DNA of 6,378 nt from Allobaculum sp. (GTDB taxonomy: Bacteria; Bacillota_I; Bacilli_A; Erysipelotrichales; Erysipelotrichaceae). Position numbers and translations under genes: made by a program. The notes beneath the pieces were generated by a model. That model was given only the letters and a program-made list of their open reading frames with translations, did not search any database and had not been told where the DNA came from. Shown piece by piece: positions 1 to 6,243 of this stretch (position 1 is its first letter; each line of letters starts with the position of its first letter). The stretch is taken from assembly GCA_014803815.1 (NCBI GenBank), contig JAAVAY010000064.1:1-6378 (forward strand), given 5' to 3'.

Positions 1-2891
1 TCTTCTTTGGATAAAAAAGTCTCTTGAACTTCTTCCACAACTTTTTCGGGTTCCAATACACTAGGTGTTGGCGCATTTAAAAGTGGTTTTAAATAGCGAC
101 CAGTATGGCTCGCTTCTACCTTCACGATATCTTCTGGAATTCCCGAAGCAATCAACGTTCCGCCATCATCGCCACCTTCAGGTCCAATGTCTAAAATATA
201 GTCAGCATTTTTGATTACATCCAAGTTATGCTCAATCACAATCACTGTATTGCCCGTATCGACTAAGCGTTGTAACACTTCGATAAGTTTACGTACATCG
301 GCTGAATGCAACCCAGTAGTGGGTTCATCCAAGACAAAGACAGTTTTTCCCGTCGGCTTTTTTTGGAGTTCACTAGCCAATTTTACGCGTTGGGCTTCTC
401 CACCAGAAAGAGTTGTAGCGGATTGACCGAGTTTGATATAGGACAAGCCCACATCGGCTAGAGTTTGTAGTTTATGACGAATTTTAGAAACTGAACTAAA
501 AAATTCAATTCCTTCTTCTACCGTCATATCCAAAACATCAGAAATCGTTTTTCCTTTATACATTACTTGAAGTGTTTCTTCGTTATAGCGTTTTCCATGA
601 CAAACATCGCATTCGACATAGACATCGGGTAAAAAGTGCATCGAAATTTTACGCAGGCCATCGCCTTGGCAGGCTTCACACCGTCCTCCTTTTACATTGA
701 AAGAAAAGCGAGACTTATTAAAGCCAAGCATGCGAGATTCTTTGGTTTGCGCAAACAAGTCGCGGATATCATCAAAGACACCAACATACGTCGCGGGATT
801 CGAACGAGGAGTACGACCAATGGGTTCCTGAGAGATTTCAATGAGTTTATCAATGTATTCAAGTCCCTCTACAGCTTTAGCTTGGCCCGGCTTGGTTCGA
901 ACTTTTCCTAAGTGATGTTGAATGGTACGGGTAAGAACATCAGTAACCAAAGACGATTTCCCAGATCCCGATACCCCTGTAACCACAGTCAAAGTTCCAA
1001 GTGGAAAGGTAGCCGTAAGATGTTTGAGATTATTTTGAGTGGCATCAATGACTTTTAAAATATGGCCAGTTCCACGGCGCCGCAAAGCAGGATAGTCAAT
1101 AGTCTCTTTTCCTGCTAAAAATCGTCCTGTAAGCGAATGATCATCTGCCATGACTTCTTGAGGACTTCCCACACTGACCACTTCTCCGCCATGAATTCCG
1201 GCTCCAGGACCTATATCTACAATATAGTCACTCGCTCGCATAGTATCTTCATCGTGTTCCACAACGATCAAGGTATTTCCTAAATCGCGCATTTCTTTTA
1301 GGGTCTGGATCAAACGATCGTTATCACGTTGATGAAGTCCAATCGAGGGTTCGTCTAATACATACATCACGCCAGTTAAACGCGATCCAATTTGTGTAGC
1401 TAAGCGAATGCGCTGACTTTCTCCTCCTGAAAGCGTGGAGGCCAAACGATCAAGCGTCAAATACGTCAAGCCGACGTTGTTCAAAAATTGCAGGCGTGAA
1501 CGAATTTCTTTAAAGACCAAATCGGCAATTTGATGTTGGGTAGGCGTGAGTTCCAAGTGATCAATAAAATCGATGGCTTTGATTACACTCATCTGCGTCC
1601 ACTCATAAATATTTTTTCCCCCAATGCGAACCGCCAAAACTTGATCGTTTAAGCGCGCTCCATGACAAGTAGGACAAGTTTGTTCTGATAGAAAAGATTC
1701 ATACCAATCCCGGCTCCAATTCGAACTAGTTTCTAAGTAGCGGCGTTCAATTAAGTCTGCAATTCCCTCGATAGGTTCGTTATATTGGCGCTTTAATCCT
1801 TGATTGTTATAAATGGTATATTCGATGGGTTCTTTAGATCCATGCAACAAAATGTTCAGCTCTTTTTTAGAGAGATCTTCCACAGGAGTATCCAGATTAA
1901 TACCATAGTGAGCACATAGGGCTTCTAAACGTTGCCATTCTTGATTAGAAGAATTAGCGACGTTTTTATAGTAAGCAATGCCCCCCTCGCGCAAGGATAA
2001 AGCAGGATTCGGGATAAGTAAATCCAAGTCCACTTTTTGAATGGAACCGATGCCTTTACAGTGCGGACAAGCTCCCATCGGGGCATTAAAAGAAAAAAGA
2101 CGGGGTTCAAGCGTAGGAACACTAAAGCCGCAAATCTTACAAGCATAGTTAGACGAAAACAACATCGTTTGCGATTCATCTGGAGTAATAACTTTGGCTA
2201 AACCCTCACCTAAATTCAAAGCGGTAGACAGAGAATCATAGTAGCGGGAACGATTATCGCGTTTAACAATACGATCCACGACCACTTCCACGGTATGCTT
2301 CTTATTTTTTTCGAGAGCTTCCACTTCTTCAAGGAGCTTCATTTCGCCATCCACAATGACACGCATAAAGCCATCTTTCATCAATTTGGCAAAGGTATCT
2401 TTAAACGTCCCTTTTTTTTCACGAGCGATGGGGGCGACAATCGTTGTTCGCGTTCCATCTGGTAAAGTCATAATTTGATCGATCATTTCTGTAATGGTCT
2501 GCCCACTAATCGGCTCTCCGTGAGTGGGGCAATAGGGAACACCAATGCGGGCATAGAGCAAACGCAAATAGTCGTAAATTTCGGTAACAGTTCCTACCGT
2601 TGAGCGGGGATTATGAGAAGTCGTTTTTTGATCAATCGCAATAGCTGGAGATAAACCATCGATTTGGTCAACATCCGGCTTTTCAGAATTGCCTAAAAAT
2701 TGTCGCGCATAGGAAGAAAGCGATTCCATATAACGACGTTGGCCTTCGGCATAAATGGTGTCAAAGGCTAACGAAGTTTTTCCACTACCTGAGACACCAG
2801 TCATAATGATGAGTTTATTTTTAGGAAGCGTAAGGCTGATGTTCTTTAAATTGTTCTCACGCGCTCCTTGAATTTGAATGGTTGTTTCCAA
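1..2891 (-). CDS. uvrA: Excinuclease ABC subunit A (UvrA), C-terminal end cut by window edge
   Basis: UvrA is the DNA-damage-sensing ATPase of nucleotide excision repair. As a dimer it scans DNA and loads UvrB at lesions. The frame is open from a TTG at 2891 to the left edge (963 codons, no stop). Seen in order: Walker A GVSGSGKT at residues 32-39; a zinc module with Cys251, 254, 275 and 278; CPTC at 406-409; ABC signature LSGGESQR from 487; Walker B with Asp513-Glu514; second Walker A GVSGSGKS at 639-646; a zinc finger with Cys738, 741, 761 and 764; second signature LSGGEAQR from 828; and Walker B with Asp855-Glu856. This is the full double-ABC layout with no missing catalytic residue and no frameshift. 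The usual UvrA end (YLKPLL) falls at 933-938, so at least 25 further acidic residues extend past the family norm. The TTG start is chosen because AAGGAGGG lies 7 nt upstream and no ATG or GTG fits better. uvrB is not in the window. No convincing LexA box was found upstream. Confidence 0.97.
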   Translation of the reverse strand, partial: METTIQIQGARENNLKNISLTLPKNKLIIMTGVSGSGKTSLAFDTIYAEGQRRYMESLSSYARQFLGNSEKPDVDQIDGLSPAIAIDQKTTSHNPRSTVGTVTEIYDYLRLLYARIGVPYCPTHGEPISGQTITEMIDQIMTLPDGTRTTIVAPIAREKKGTFKDTFAKLMKDGFMRVIVDGEMKLLEEVEALEKNKKHTVEVVVDRIVKRDNRSRYYDSLSTALNLGEGLAKVITPDESQTMLFSSNYACKICGFSVPTLEPRLFSFNAPMGACPHCKGIGSIQKVDLDLLIPNPALSLREGGIAYYKNVANSSNQEWQRLEALCAHYGINLDTPVEDLSKKELNILLHGSKEPIEYTIYNNQGLKRQYNEPIEGIADLIERRYLETSSNWSRDWYESFLSEQTCPTCHGARLNDQVLAVRIGGKNIYEWTQMSVIKAIDFIDHLELTPTQHQIADLVFKEIRSRLQFLNNVGLTYLTLDRLASTLSGGESQRIRLATQIGSRLTGVMYVLDEPSIGLHQRDNDRLIQTLKEMRDLGNTLIVVEHDEDTMRASDYIVDIGPGAGIHGGEVVSVGSPQEVMADDHSLTGRFLAGKETIDYPALRRRGTGHILKVIDATQNNLKHLTATFPLGTLTVVTGVSGSGKSSLVTDVLTRTIQHHLGKVRTKPGQAKAVEGLEYIDKLIEISQEPIGRTPRSNPATYVGVFDDIRDLFAQTKESRMLGFNKSRFSFNVKGGRCEACQGDGLRKISMHFLPDVYVECDVCHGKRYNEETLQVMYKGKTISDVLDMTVEEGIEFFSSVSKIRHKLQTLADVGLSYIKLGQSATTLSGGEAQRVKLASELQKKPTGKTVFVLDEPTTGLHSADVRKLIEVLQRLVDTGNTVIVIEHNLDVIKNADYILDIGPEGGDDGGTLIASGIPEDIVKVEASHTGRYLKPLLNAPTPSVLEPEKVVEEVQETFLSKE

Positions 2892-2898
2892 TCGTGAT

Positions 2899-2906
2899 CC
2901 CTCCTT
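2899..2906 (-). promoter_or_regulatory. Ribosome binding site deciding the uvrA TTG start
   Basis: On the minus strand AAGGAGGG lies 7 nt before the TTG at 2891, a near-perfect match to the 16S rRNA 3' end. It fixes the non-ATG start, and the protein begins MET-TIQIQGARENNL, as expected for the UvrA N terminus. Confidence 0.85.
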
Positions 2907-2995
2907 ACTTTATTAATTTTTATGTTTTCGATTCAATATCGTTTTCTATTTTGATCTAAGATGGAAATTAAGTAAAAATAAGGCATAAATGACGG

Positions 2996-3024
2996 AAAAA
3001 GCAGGACTTAATCAGACCTGCTTT
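2996..3024 (-). terminator. Terminator-like hairpin in the uvrA leader (possible attenuator)
   Basis: Read on the minus strand, AAAGCAGG (3024-3017) pairs perfectly with CCTGCTTT (3005-2998). After a T-T mismatch, CT pairs with AG to close a GATTA loop. The 3' arm runs into five U's ending at 2996. In the plus direction only three U's follow, so the signal points leftwards. It lies about 105 nt before the uvrA start and about 65 nt after the predicted start of transcription at 3090, so it would sit inside the uvrA leader. It could be an attenuator, the 3' end of a ~95-nt small RNA, or the end of an otherwise unrecognised minus-strand transcript. Confidence 0.6.
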
Positions 3025-3096
3025 AAACATCTATTGCCTTTAATAAGAAATTGATGGCAAAATATAATTTTATGGTTTCATATTTCTTATAGAAAA

Positions 3097-3125
3097 ATTT
3101 TACCATGTTCTACTTTCTACTTCAA
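3097..3125 (-). promoter_or_regulatory. Candidate sigma-A promoter for uvrA leader or small RNA
   Basis: On the minus strand TTGAAG (3125-3120) is followed after exactly 17 nt by TAAAAT (3102-3097). The -10 is preceded by TGG, giving an extended -10 (TGnTAAAAT). Transcription would begin near A3090. The hexamers match consensus at 4/6 and 5/6. This is the best promoter candidate on the minus strand upstream of uvrA. A weaker one (TTTACT, 17 nt, CAAAAT) lies below the 2996-3024 hairpin and could drive uvrA without passing it. Confidence 0.45.
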
Positions 3126-3234
3126 TATCCTTTTTCCTCCTCAACATTGAAAAAATCCCATAGGTAAAATAATAATTCTTAATCTGTTCCAATTTCTCTC
3201 GTAGTAATTTTTTCCTATCTTTGCAATGATTATT

Positions 3235-3272
3235 AAAAAAAGCGGTCCACTTTCGGTACTTTGCGAACCCTT
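3235..3272 (-). terminator. Possible minus-strand terminator upstream of uvrA
   Basis: On the minus strand AAG-GGTTCGC (3272-3263) can pair with GTGGACC-(G)-CTT (3250-3240). This gives seven base pairs, two of them G-U, then a bulged G and three more pairs, closing a 12-nt loop and running into a U tract to 3235. No minus-strand gene is seen to its right, where the hydrolase gene lies on the other strand. If real, it would stop antisense transcription coming out of that gene. The wobble pairs and bulge make it weaker than the other terminators here. Confidence 0.3.
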
Positions 3273-3285
3273 GTAAATAGGTTAG

Positions 3286-3291
3286 GATAAT
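3286..3291 (+). promoter_or_regulatory. Candidate -10 element for the SGNH hydrolase gene
   Basis: GATAAT (5/6 match to TATAAT) lies about 40 nt before the hydrolase start. The nearest -35-like hexamer, TTGCGA at 3261-3266, sits 19 nt upstream, longer than ideal. A transcript from here would have a leader of roughly 35 nt carrying the AAAGGAG ribosome binding site. The poor spacing keeps this tentative. Confidence 0.3.
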
Positions 3292-3330
3292 ACAAGAAAA
3301 TTTAGACCTCTTTTTAGAAAGGAGTGGCGC

Positions 3331-4347
3331 ATGGCTAATTCGAAGAAAATATCAAAGACATCCTCCAAAGCGAAAGGATCTTCCTTGAGTGGTTCTACTT
3401 CTAAGAAATACTCTTCTCCATCCAATCCAAAACGAAGTAATACCCCTAGGTCAAAAGCAGGACCGAAAAAAACGCCAAGCGCTTCTCGATCGCGTAAACA
3501 AGTCCCAAAACAAGTCTCGACTTCTACCAAATCAAAAGTCGTGAGCCCAAAAAGCTCTAAGCGAAAATCTAAGCTAAAACATCGCTTGCGCACTCTCCTG
3601 ATTCTTCTTTTGATAGTGGGAATAAGTAGCGTTGGAGGCCTTTGGTATTATCGAAATCTCACCTATCAAAAGCTCTTACAACCTGGCCTAGAATACTTAA
3701 GTACGCAAGAAAATATTGATTTTACGGAAATTAGTTCGAAAGTGGATGAACGCAATCGGGCCGATGCGATGACGCGCATCTCCAATCCAGACGATATCAT
3801 GTCCATGTGGTCATTGTTTAAAAACACCATTTTGATGGGAGATTCACGTGTGTATGGCTTTATGAGCTATGGCTTTTTGCCAGAAAATCAAGTTTTGGCG
3901 GCCGCTGGCTACACGATTAATAACATTCCTGAATTTGAAGACACTATTGCTGCACAACAACCGGGAGTCATTTATTTGTCCTATGGTGTGAACGATATGG
4001 GCTTAAACATTGGTGCTAATGAAGGTGAAAATGGATATCAAACAGTGTATGAGCGAAACATCAAGGCTCTGCTTGAAAAATCTCCGAATTCTAAAATCTT
4101 TGTCAATTCCATCATTGAACCGACTCCTGAAGCCTTAGCTAAAAACCCCAATTGGAATAAAGTAGAGGATTTCAATCGTCAAATTAAAGAGATGTGTGAA
4201 CGAAATGGATGGACCTATGTGGATAACAGTGCCCTTTCGGCGGGTGGAACAGCTCCCATTTATGCTTCTGATGGCGTGCATTTTTTCTCCACTTTTTATG
4301 AAGAATGGGCCAAAAACATGCTAACTGCCCAATACCAAAGCGTTTAA
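3331..4347 (+). CDS. Membrane-anchored SGNH/GDSL-family hydrolase with Ser/Lys-rich N-terminal tail
   Basis: The 338-residue product has three parts. Residues 1-85 are low complexity, with 24 Ser, 26 Lys/Arg and no acidic residue. Residues 88-106 are a single hydrophobic membrane segment. After a short linker, residues 164-335 form an SGNH hydrolase domain. The family blocks are visible: GDSR with candidate nucleophile Ser172, Gly193, GVND with Asn221, and DGVH with Asp314 and His317. The basic side of the membrane segment predicts tail inside and hydrolase outside, held at the cell surface. Extracytoplasmic SGNH enzymes often remove or transfer acyl groups on cell-wall polymers; the substrate here cannot be read from sequence. 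Fold and topology are firm, function is inferred. AAAGGAG (3318-3324) lies 6 nt before the ATG and supports this start. The gene stands alone, divergent from uvrA and convergent with rsmI. A bifunctional transferase is unlikely because no multi-pass domain is present. Confidence 0.88.
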   Translation: MANSKKISKTSSKAKGSSLSGSTSKKYSSPSNPKRSNTPRSKAGPKKTPSASRSRKQVPKQVSTSTKSKVVSPKSSKRKSKLKHRLRTLLILLLIVGISSVGGLWYYRNLTYQKLLQPGLEYLSTQENIDFTEISSKVDERNRADAMTRISNPDDIMSMWSLFKNTILMGDSRVYGFMSYGFLPENQVLAAAGYTINNIPEFEDTIAAQQPGVIYLSYGVNDMGLNIGANEGENGYQTVYERNIKALLEKSPNSKIFVNSIIEPTPEALAKNPNWNKVEDFNRQIKEMCERNGWTYVDNSALSAGGTAPIYASDGVHFFSTFYEEWAKNMLTAQYQSV

Positions 4348-4358
4348 TTCACCATGCC

Positions 4359-4406
4359 AAAAGGAGCGAAACAATGGGTTTTCCTTGTCGTTTCGCTCCT
4401 TTTTTT
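4359..4406. terminator. Bidirectional intrinsic terminator between SGNH hydrolase gene and rsmI
   Basis: AAAAGGAGCGAAAC (4359-4372) and GTTTCGCTCCTTTT (4390-4403) form a perfect 14-bp stem around a 17-nt loop. On the plus strand seven U's (4400-4406) follow, ending the hydrolase transcript 12 nt after its stop codon. On the minus strand the 3' arm ends in four U's, serving rsmI. The rsmI stop codon (4405-4407) overlaps the plus-strand U tract, so both genes share one compact terminator. Confidence 0.9.
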
Positions 4407-5262
4407 AGATTTTATCTTTTCGCTTTAACATCTCTTGATAAATCGCATTTTTAGAAAAAGACGTTCCTTCCATCGCAAGTTCAGCCGCTTTTTTCGGTTT
4501 TACCCCAGCTTGAACCAATTCGATAGCTTTTTGAACCACATCATCTAAGGAATGGGTTTGAATTTGGCTAGCTCCTTCAACCACCAAGACCATTTCGCCT
4601 TTGAGTTCGCCACATACTTCTAAGATCTCTTGAACAGTTCCACGAAGGTATTCTTCATGAAGTTTAGTCAATTCACGAGCCAATGCCATTTTACGATTGC
4701 CAAAGATTTCCAAAATATCGACTAAGCATTCTTCTACACGATGGGGAGCTTCATAAAAAATAAGGGTATAAGGAAAAGTTTTTAAATCTTCCAATTGTTT
4801 TTTGCGTTTAGAGGATTTAGCGTCCAAAAAGCCATAGTACAAAAAATGTTGGGTGGAAAGGCCAGACGCTACTAGTGCATTTAAAGCTGCATTAGGGCCA
4901 GACAAGGCAATAACAGGATAATCTTCTTCAATCAAGGCTTGAACTAAACCTACGCCAGGATCCGAAATAAGCGGATACCCTGCATCCGAAATAATAGCAA
5001 TTTTTTTTCCTTCATTTAGAAGCTTTAAAATGCCAGGAATACTCGAGGCGGTATTGAATTCATGATGACTAATGAGGGGTTTTGAAATTCCAAGTCGCTT
5101 TAACAGTTGGCCAGAATTGCGTGTATCTTCACAAGCGATGATATCCACTTGATTTAAAGTTTCTAAAGCGCGCTCACTGAGTTCTTGAACATTTCCAATG
5201 GGTGTGGGGACTAGATAGAGGGCAGCTTTTTGGGAATCTTGAAAGCTTTTTTGTCTATTCAT
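4405..5262 (-). CDS. rsmI: 16S rRNA (cytidine-1402 2'-O)-methyltransferase RsmI
   Basis: RsmI methylates the ribose of C1402 in the 16S rRNA decoding centre, using S-adenosylmethionine on the 30S subunit; RsmH modifies the base of the same nucleotide. The 285-residue protein has the usual family length. Motifs in order: LVPTPIGN (17-24), ACEDTR (43-48), ISDAGYPLISDPG (91-103), LSGPNA (120-125), YGF (143-145), FYEAPHR (169-175) and ARELTK (195-200), all typical of the tetrapyrrole-methylase fold. Residues about 248-280 form the C-terminal helix-turn-helix-like domain. Tyr96 replaces the Thr commonly seen in the DAGTP motif. The ATG at 5262 is chosen because AAGGAG lies 7 nt upstream; a TTG 17 codons further up has no ribosome binding site. 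ricT lies upstream in the same direction, but a terminator separates them and no clear promoter was found in between. Confidence 0.96.
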   Translation of the reverse strand: MNRQKSFQDSQKAALYLVPTPIGNVQELSERALETLNQVDIIACEDTRNSGQLLKRLGISKPLISHHEFNTASSIPGILKLLNEGKKIAIISDAGYPLISDPGVGLVQALIEEDYPVIALSGPNAALNALVASGLSTQHFLYYGFLDAKSSKRKKQLEDLKTFPYTLIFYEAPHRVEECLVDILEIFGNRKMALARELTKLHEEYLRGTVQEILEVCGELKGEMVLVVEGASQIQTHSLDDVVQKAIELVQAGVKPKKAAELAMEGTSFSKNAIYQEMLKRKDKI

Positions 5263-5269
5263 GAAATGA

Positions 5270-5275
5270 CTCCTT
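5270..5275 (-). promoter_or_regulatory. Ribosome binding site deciding the rsmI start
   Basis: AAGGAG on the minus strand sits 7 nt before the ATG at 5262. It favours this start over an upstream in-frame TTG at 5313, which would add 17 residues that do not belong to the family. Confidence 0.8.
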
Positions 5276-5333
5276 TTTTTCTTTATATTTTCAAACACAA
5301 GGAGAAAAACCAAAGGGAAAATGCTTTCGATTC

Positions 5334-5368
5334 AAAAAAAAAGAGGCCTTATTCAAGACAAGACCTCT
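5334..5368 (-). terminator. Intrinsic terminator after ricT
   Basis: On the minus strand AGAGGTCTT (5368-5360) pairs with AAGGCCTCT (5350-5342), nine pairs with one G-U. The loop is 9 nt and a run of nine U's (5342-5334) follows. It begins 5 nt after the ricT stop codon and lies about 70 nt before the rsmI start. It would reduce or block ricT-rsmI co-transcription. Confidence 0.85.
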
Positions 5369-5373
5369 AAAGA

Positions 5374-6231
5374 TTAATTGACTTCTTCTCGATCGGGAAA
5401 GATCTCTTCAAAGCTTACGAAAAGCGTTTCTTCCCGATTTTCAAGCTTCGCTTGTTTTTGTAAAACATTCATACCAGAAATACGATATTTAGATCCCTTA
5501 TATTCAATTTGGGAATTGAGCTTTGGTAAATCTTTGCGAAGAATCGTGTAGTTGTCGTTTTCAAAGCGTAGGCAACACTTTAACTTTCCACACTGGCCGG
5601 AAAGCTTAGAGATATTAAGAGCCAATAATTGATTTTTGGCCATATTGATGGAGACAGTATCAAAATCGCTCATAAACCGAGTGCAACAGCACTCCATCCC
5701 ACAAATTCCAATTCCACCAATGAGTTTCGCTTTATTTCGAGGACCAATTTGGCGTAGTTCAATACGTCCTTGCATTTGTCCAGAAAGTTCTTTCAATAAG
5801 CCGCGAAAATCTACACGATCATCGCTGACATAGGTGAAGATCACTTTGGCTCGGTCAAGAGTGTATTCACAAGAAATTAAATGCATGTCTAAGTTCAATT
5901 TAGTAATTGCCGTTTGACATAACTCAAAGGCTTCTTGGGCTTTTTCAATGTTTTCTGCTTTGCGTTTAATATCTTTTTCAGTCGCTGTGCGAACAATGGG
6001 TTTAATTTCCCCTTTGACTTTAGCGGGATCAAAGGGCAAAGAAGGGACCAAAACTGTACCAATTTCTTGACCACGTACGGTTTCAACCACGACCAGTTCA
6101 TTAGTTTTATGTTCTTCATAGGCGCCAAAAGAATAGGCTTTTTTCGAACCATCAAATTGAATGTAGACCATATAGGGAAACGTAACCGGTTTTGATTTAG
6201 CCTTTTTCGGTTGCGTTGGATTGGTTGTCAT
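5374..6231 (-). CDS. ricT: RicT (YaaT) PSP1-domain protein of the Ric complex
   Basis: In Bacillus subtilis RicT (YaaT) joins RicA and RicF in a complex that carries iron-sulfur clusters and directs RNase Y to certain transcripts, affecting competence, biofilm and sporulation. That role is known from the family and inferred here. The 285-residue product begins with a Lys/Pro-rich stretch, then a beta-rich N-terminal part (about 20-60) and the PSP1 region (about 70-160). The conserved Cys-rich section follows, with GIGICGMECCC (Cys177, 181, 182, 183) and SGQCGKLKCC (Cys214, 219, 220). The usual first motif is CGxxLCC; here Leu is replaced by an extra cysteine, Cys181. The ATG at 6231 follows AAAGGA by 5 nt. 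An in-frame ATG at 6273 is rejected because it has no spaced ribosome binding site and lies in a hairpin. Hairpins upstream leave no room for a promoter close to the gene, so read-through from the right is likely. Confidence 0.94.
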   Translation of the reverse strand: MTTNPTQPKKAKSKPVTFPYMVYIQFDGSKKAYSFGAYEEHKTNELVVVETVRGQEIGTVLVPSLPFDPAKVKGEIKPIVRTATEKDIKRKAENIEKAQEAFELCQTAITKLNLDMHLISCEYTLDRAKVIFTYVSDDRVDFRGLLKELSGQMQGRIELRQIGPRNKAKLIGGIGICGMECCCTRFMSDFDTVSINMAKNQLLALNISKLSGQCGKLKCCLRFENDNYTILRKDLPKLNSQIEYKGSKYRISGMNVLQKQAKLENREETLFVSFEEIFPDREEVN

Positions 6232-6236
6232 AATTT

Positions 6237-6242
6237 TCCTTT
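6237..6242 (-). promoter_or_regulatory. Ribosome binding site deciding the ricT start
   Basis: AAAGGA on the minus strand sits 5 nt before the ATG at 6231. It directly abuts the U-rich tail of the upstream hairpin, with only AG between them. It selects this ATG over the one at 6273. Confidence 0.7.
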
Positions 6243-6243
6243 C

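Larger units (their letters stand above)
2892..3330. other. Divergent intergenic region between uvrA and the SGNH hydrolase gene
   Basis: This 439-nt AT-rich stretch holds no convincing protein gene. Going leftwards on the minus strand it contains: a GC-containing hairpin followed by U's (3235-3272); a candidate promoter with extended -10 (3097-3125); a small hairpin TTGCC/GGCAA (3034-3060); a strong hairpin with U-tail (2996-3024); and about 100 nt of AT-rich leader before the uvrA ribosome binding site. On the plus strand the -10-like GATAAT at 3286-3291 and AAAGGAG at 3318-3324 serve the hydrolase gene. A short island at 3241-3270 is visibly richer in G+C than the rest. Confidence 0.7.

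Noticed and set aside
211..911. Two plus-strand ORFs (211-426 and 636-911)
   Set aside because: Both are antisense to the conserved C-terminal ABC domain of uvrA and resemble no known protein.
1925..2179. 84-codon minus-strand ORF
   Set aside because: Out-of-frame shadow inside uvrA, which has the recognisable zinc module here.
3072..3106. Inverted repeat ATGGT/ACCAT with inner TTTCT/AGAAA
   Set aside because: Short AT-rich stems with large internal loops and overlapping the promoter; easily produced by chance.
3096..3109. LexA half-site AGAACATGGTAAAA in the uvrA promoter spacer
   Set aside because: Only the left half (GAACAT) fits the consensus; the right half is missing, so it is not called an operator.
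3103..3150. 15-codon minus-strand ORF with an internal GAGGAGG
   Set aside because: The purine-rich block is inside the frame rather than before it, no ribosome binding site precedes its ATG, and the frame overlaps the promoter candidate.
3265..3278. LexA (SOS) box CGAACCCTTGTAAA
   Set aside because: The left half matches CGAAC but the right half is GTAAA instead of GTTCG. It is also about 170 nt upstream of the best uvrA promoter.
3282..3593. 103-codon minus-strand ORF
   Set aside because: It is the reverse-strand shadow of the Ser/Lys-rich tail of the hydrolase; it shows no ribosome binding site or family motif.
5263..5313. Longer rsmI start at TTG 5313
   Set aside because: No ribosome binding site before it; the strong AAGGAG fits the ATG at 5262, and the added residues do not belong to the family.
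5636..6195. Plus-strand ORFs at 5636-5833 and 5935-6195 and a minus-strand ORF at 5895-6155
   Set aside because: Shadows of ricT, which explains this DNA with a clear family match.
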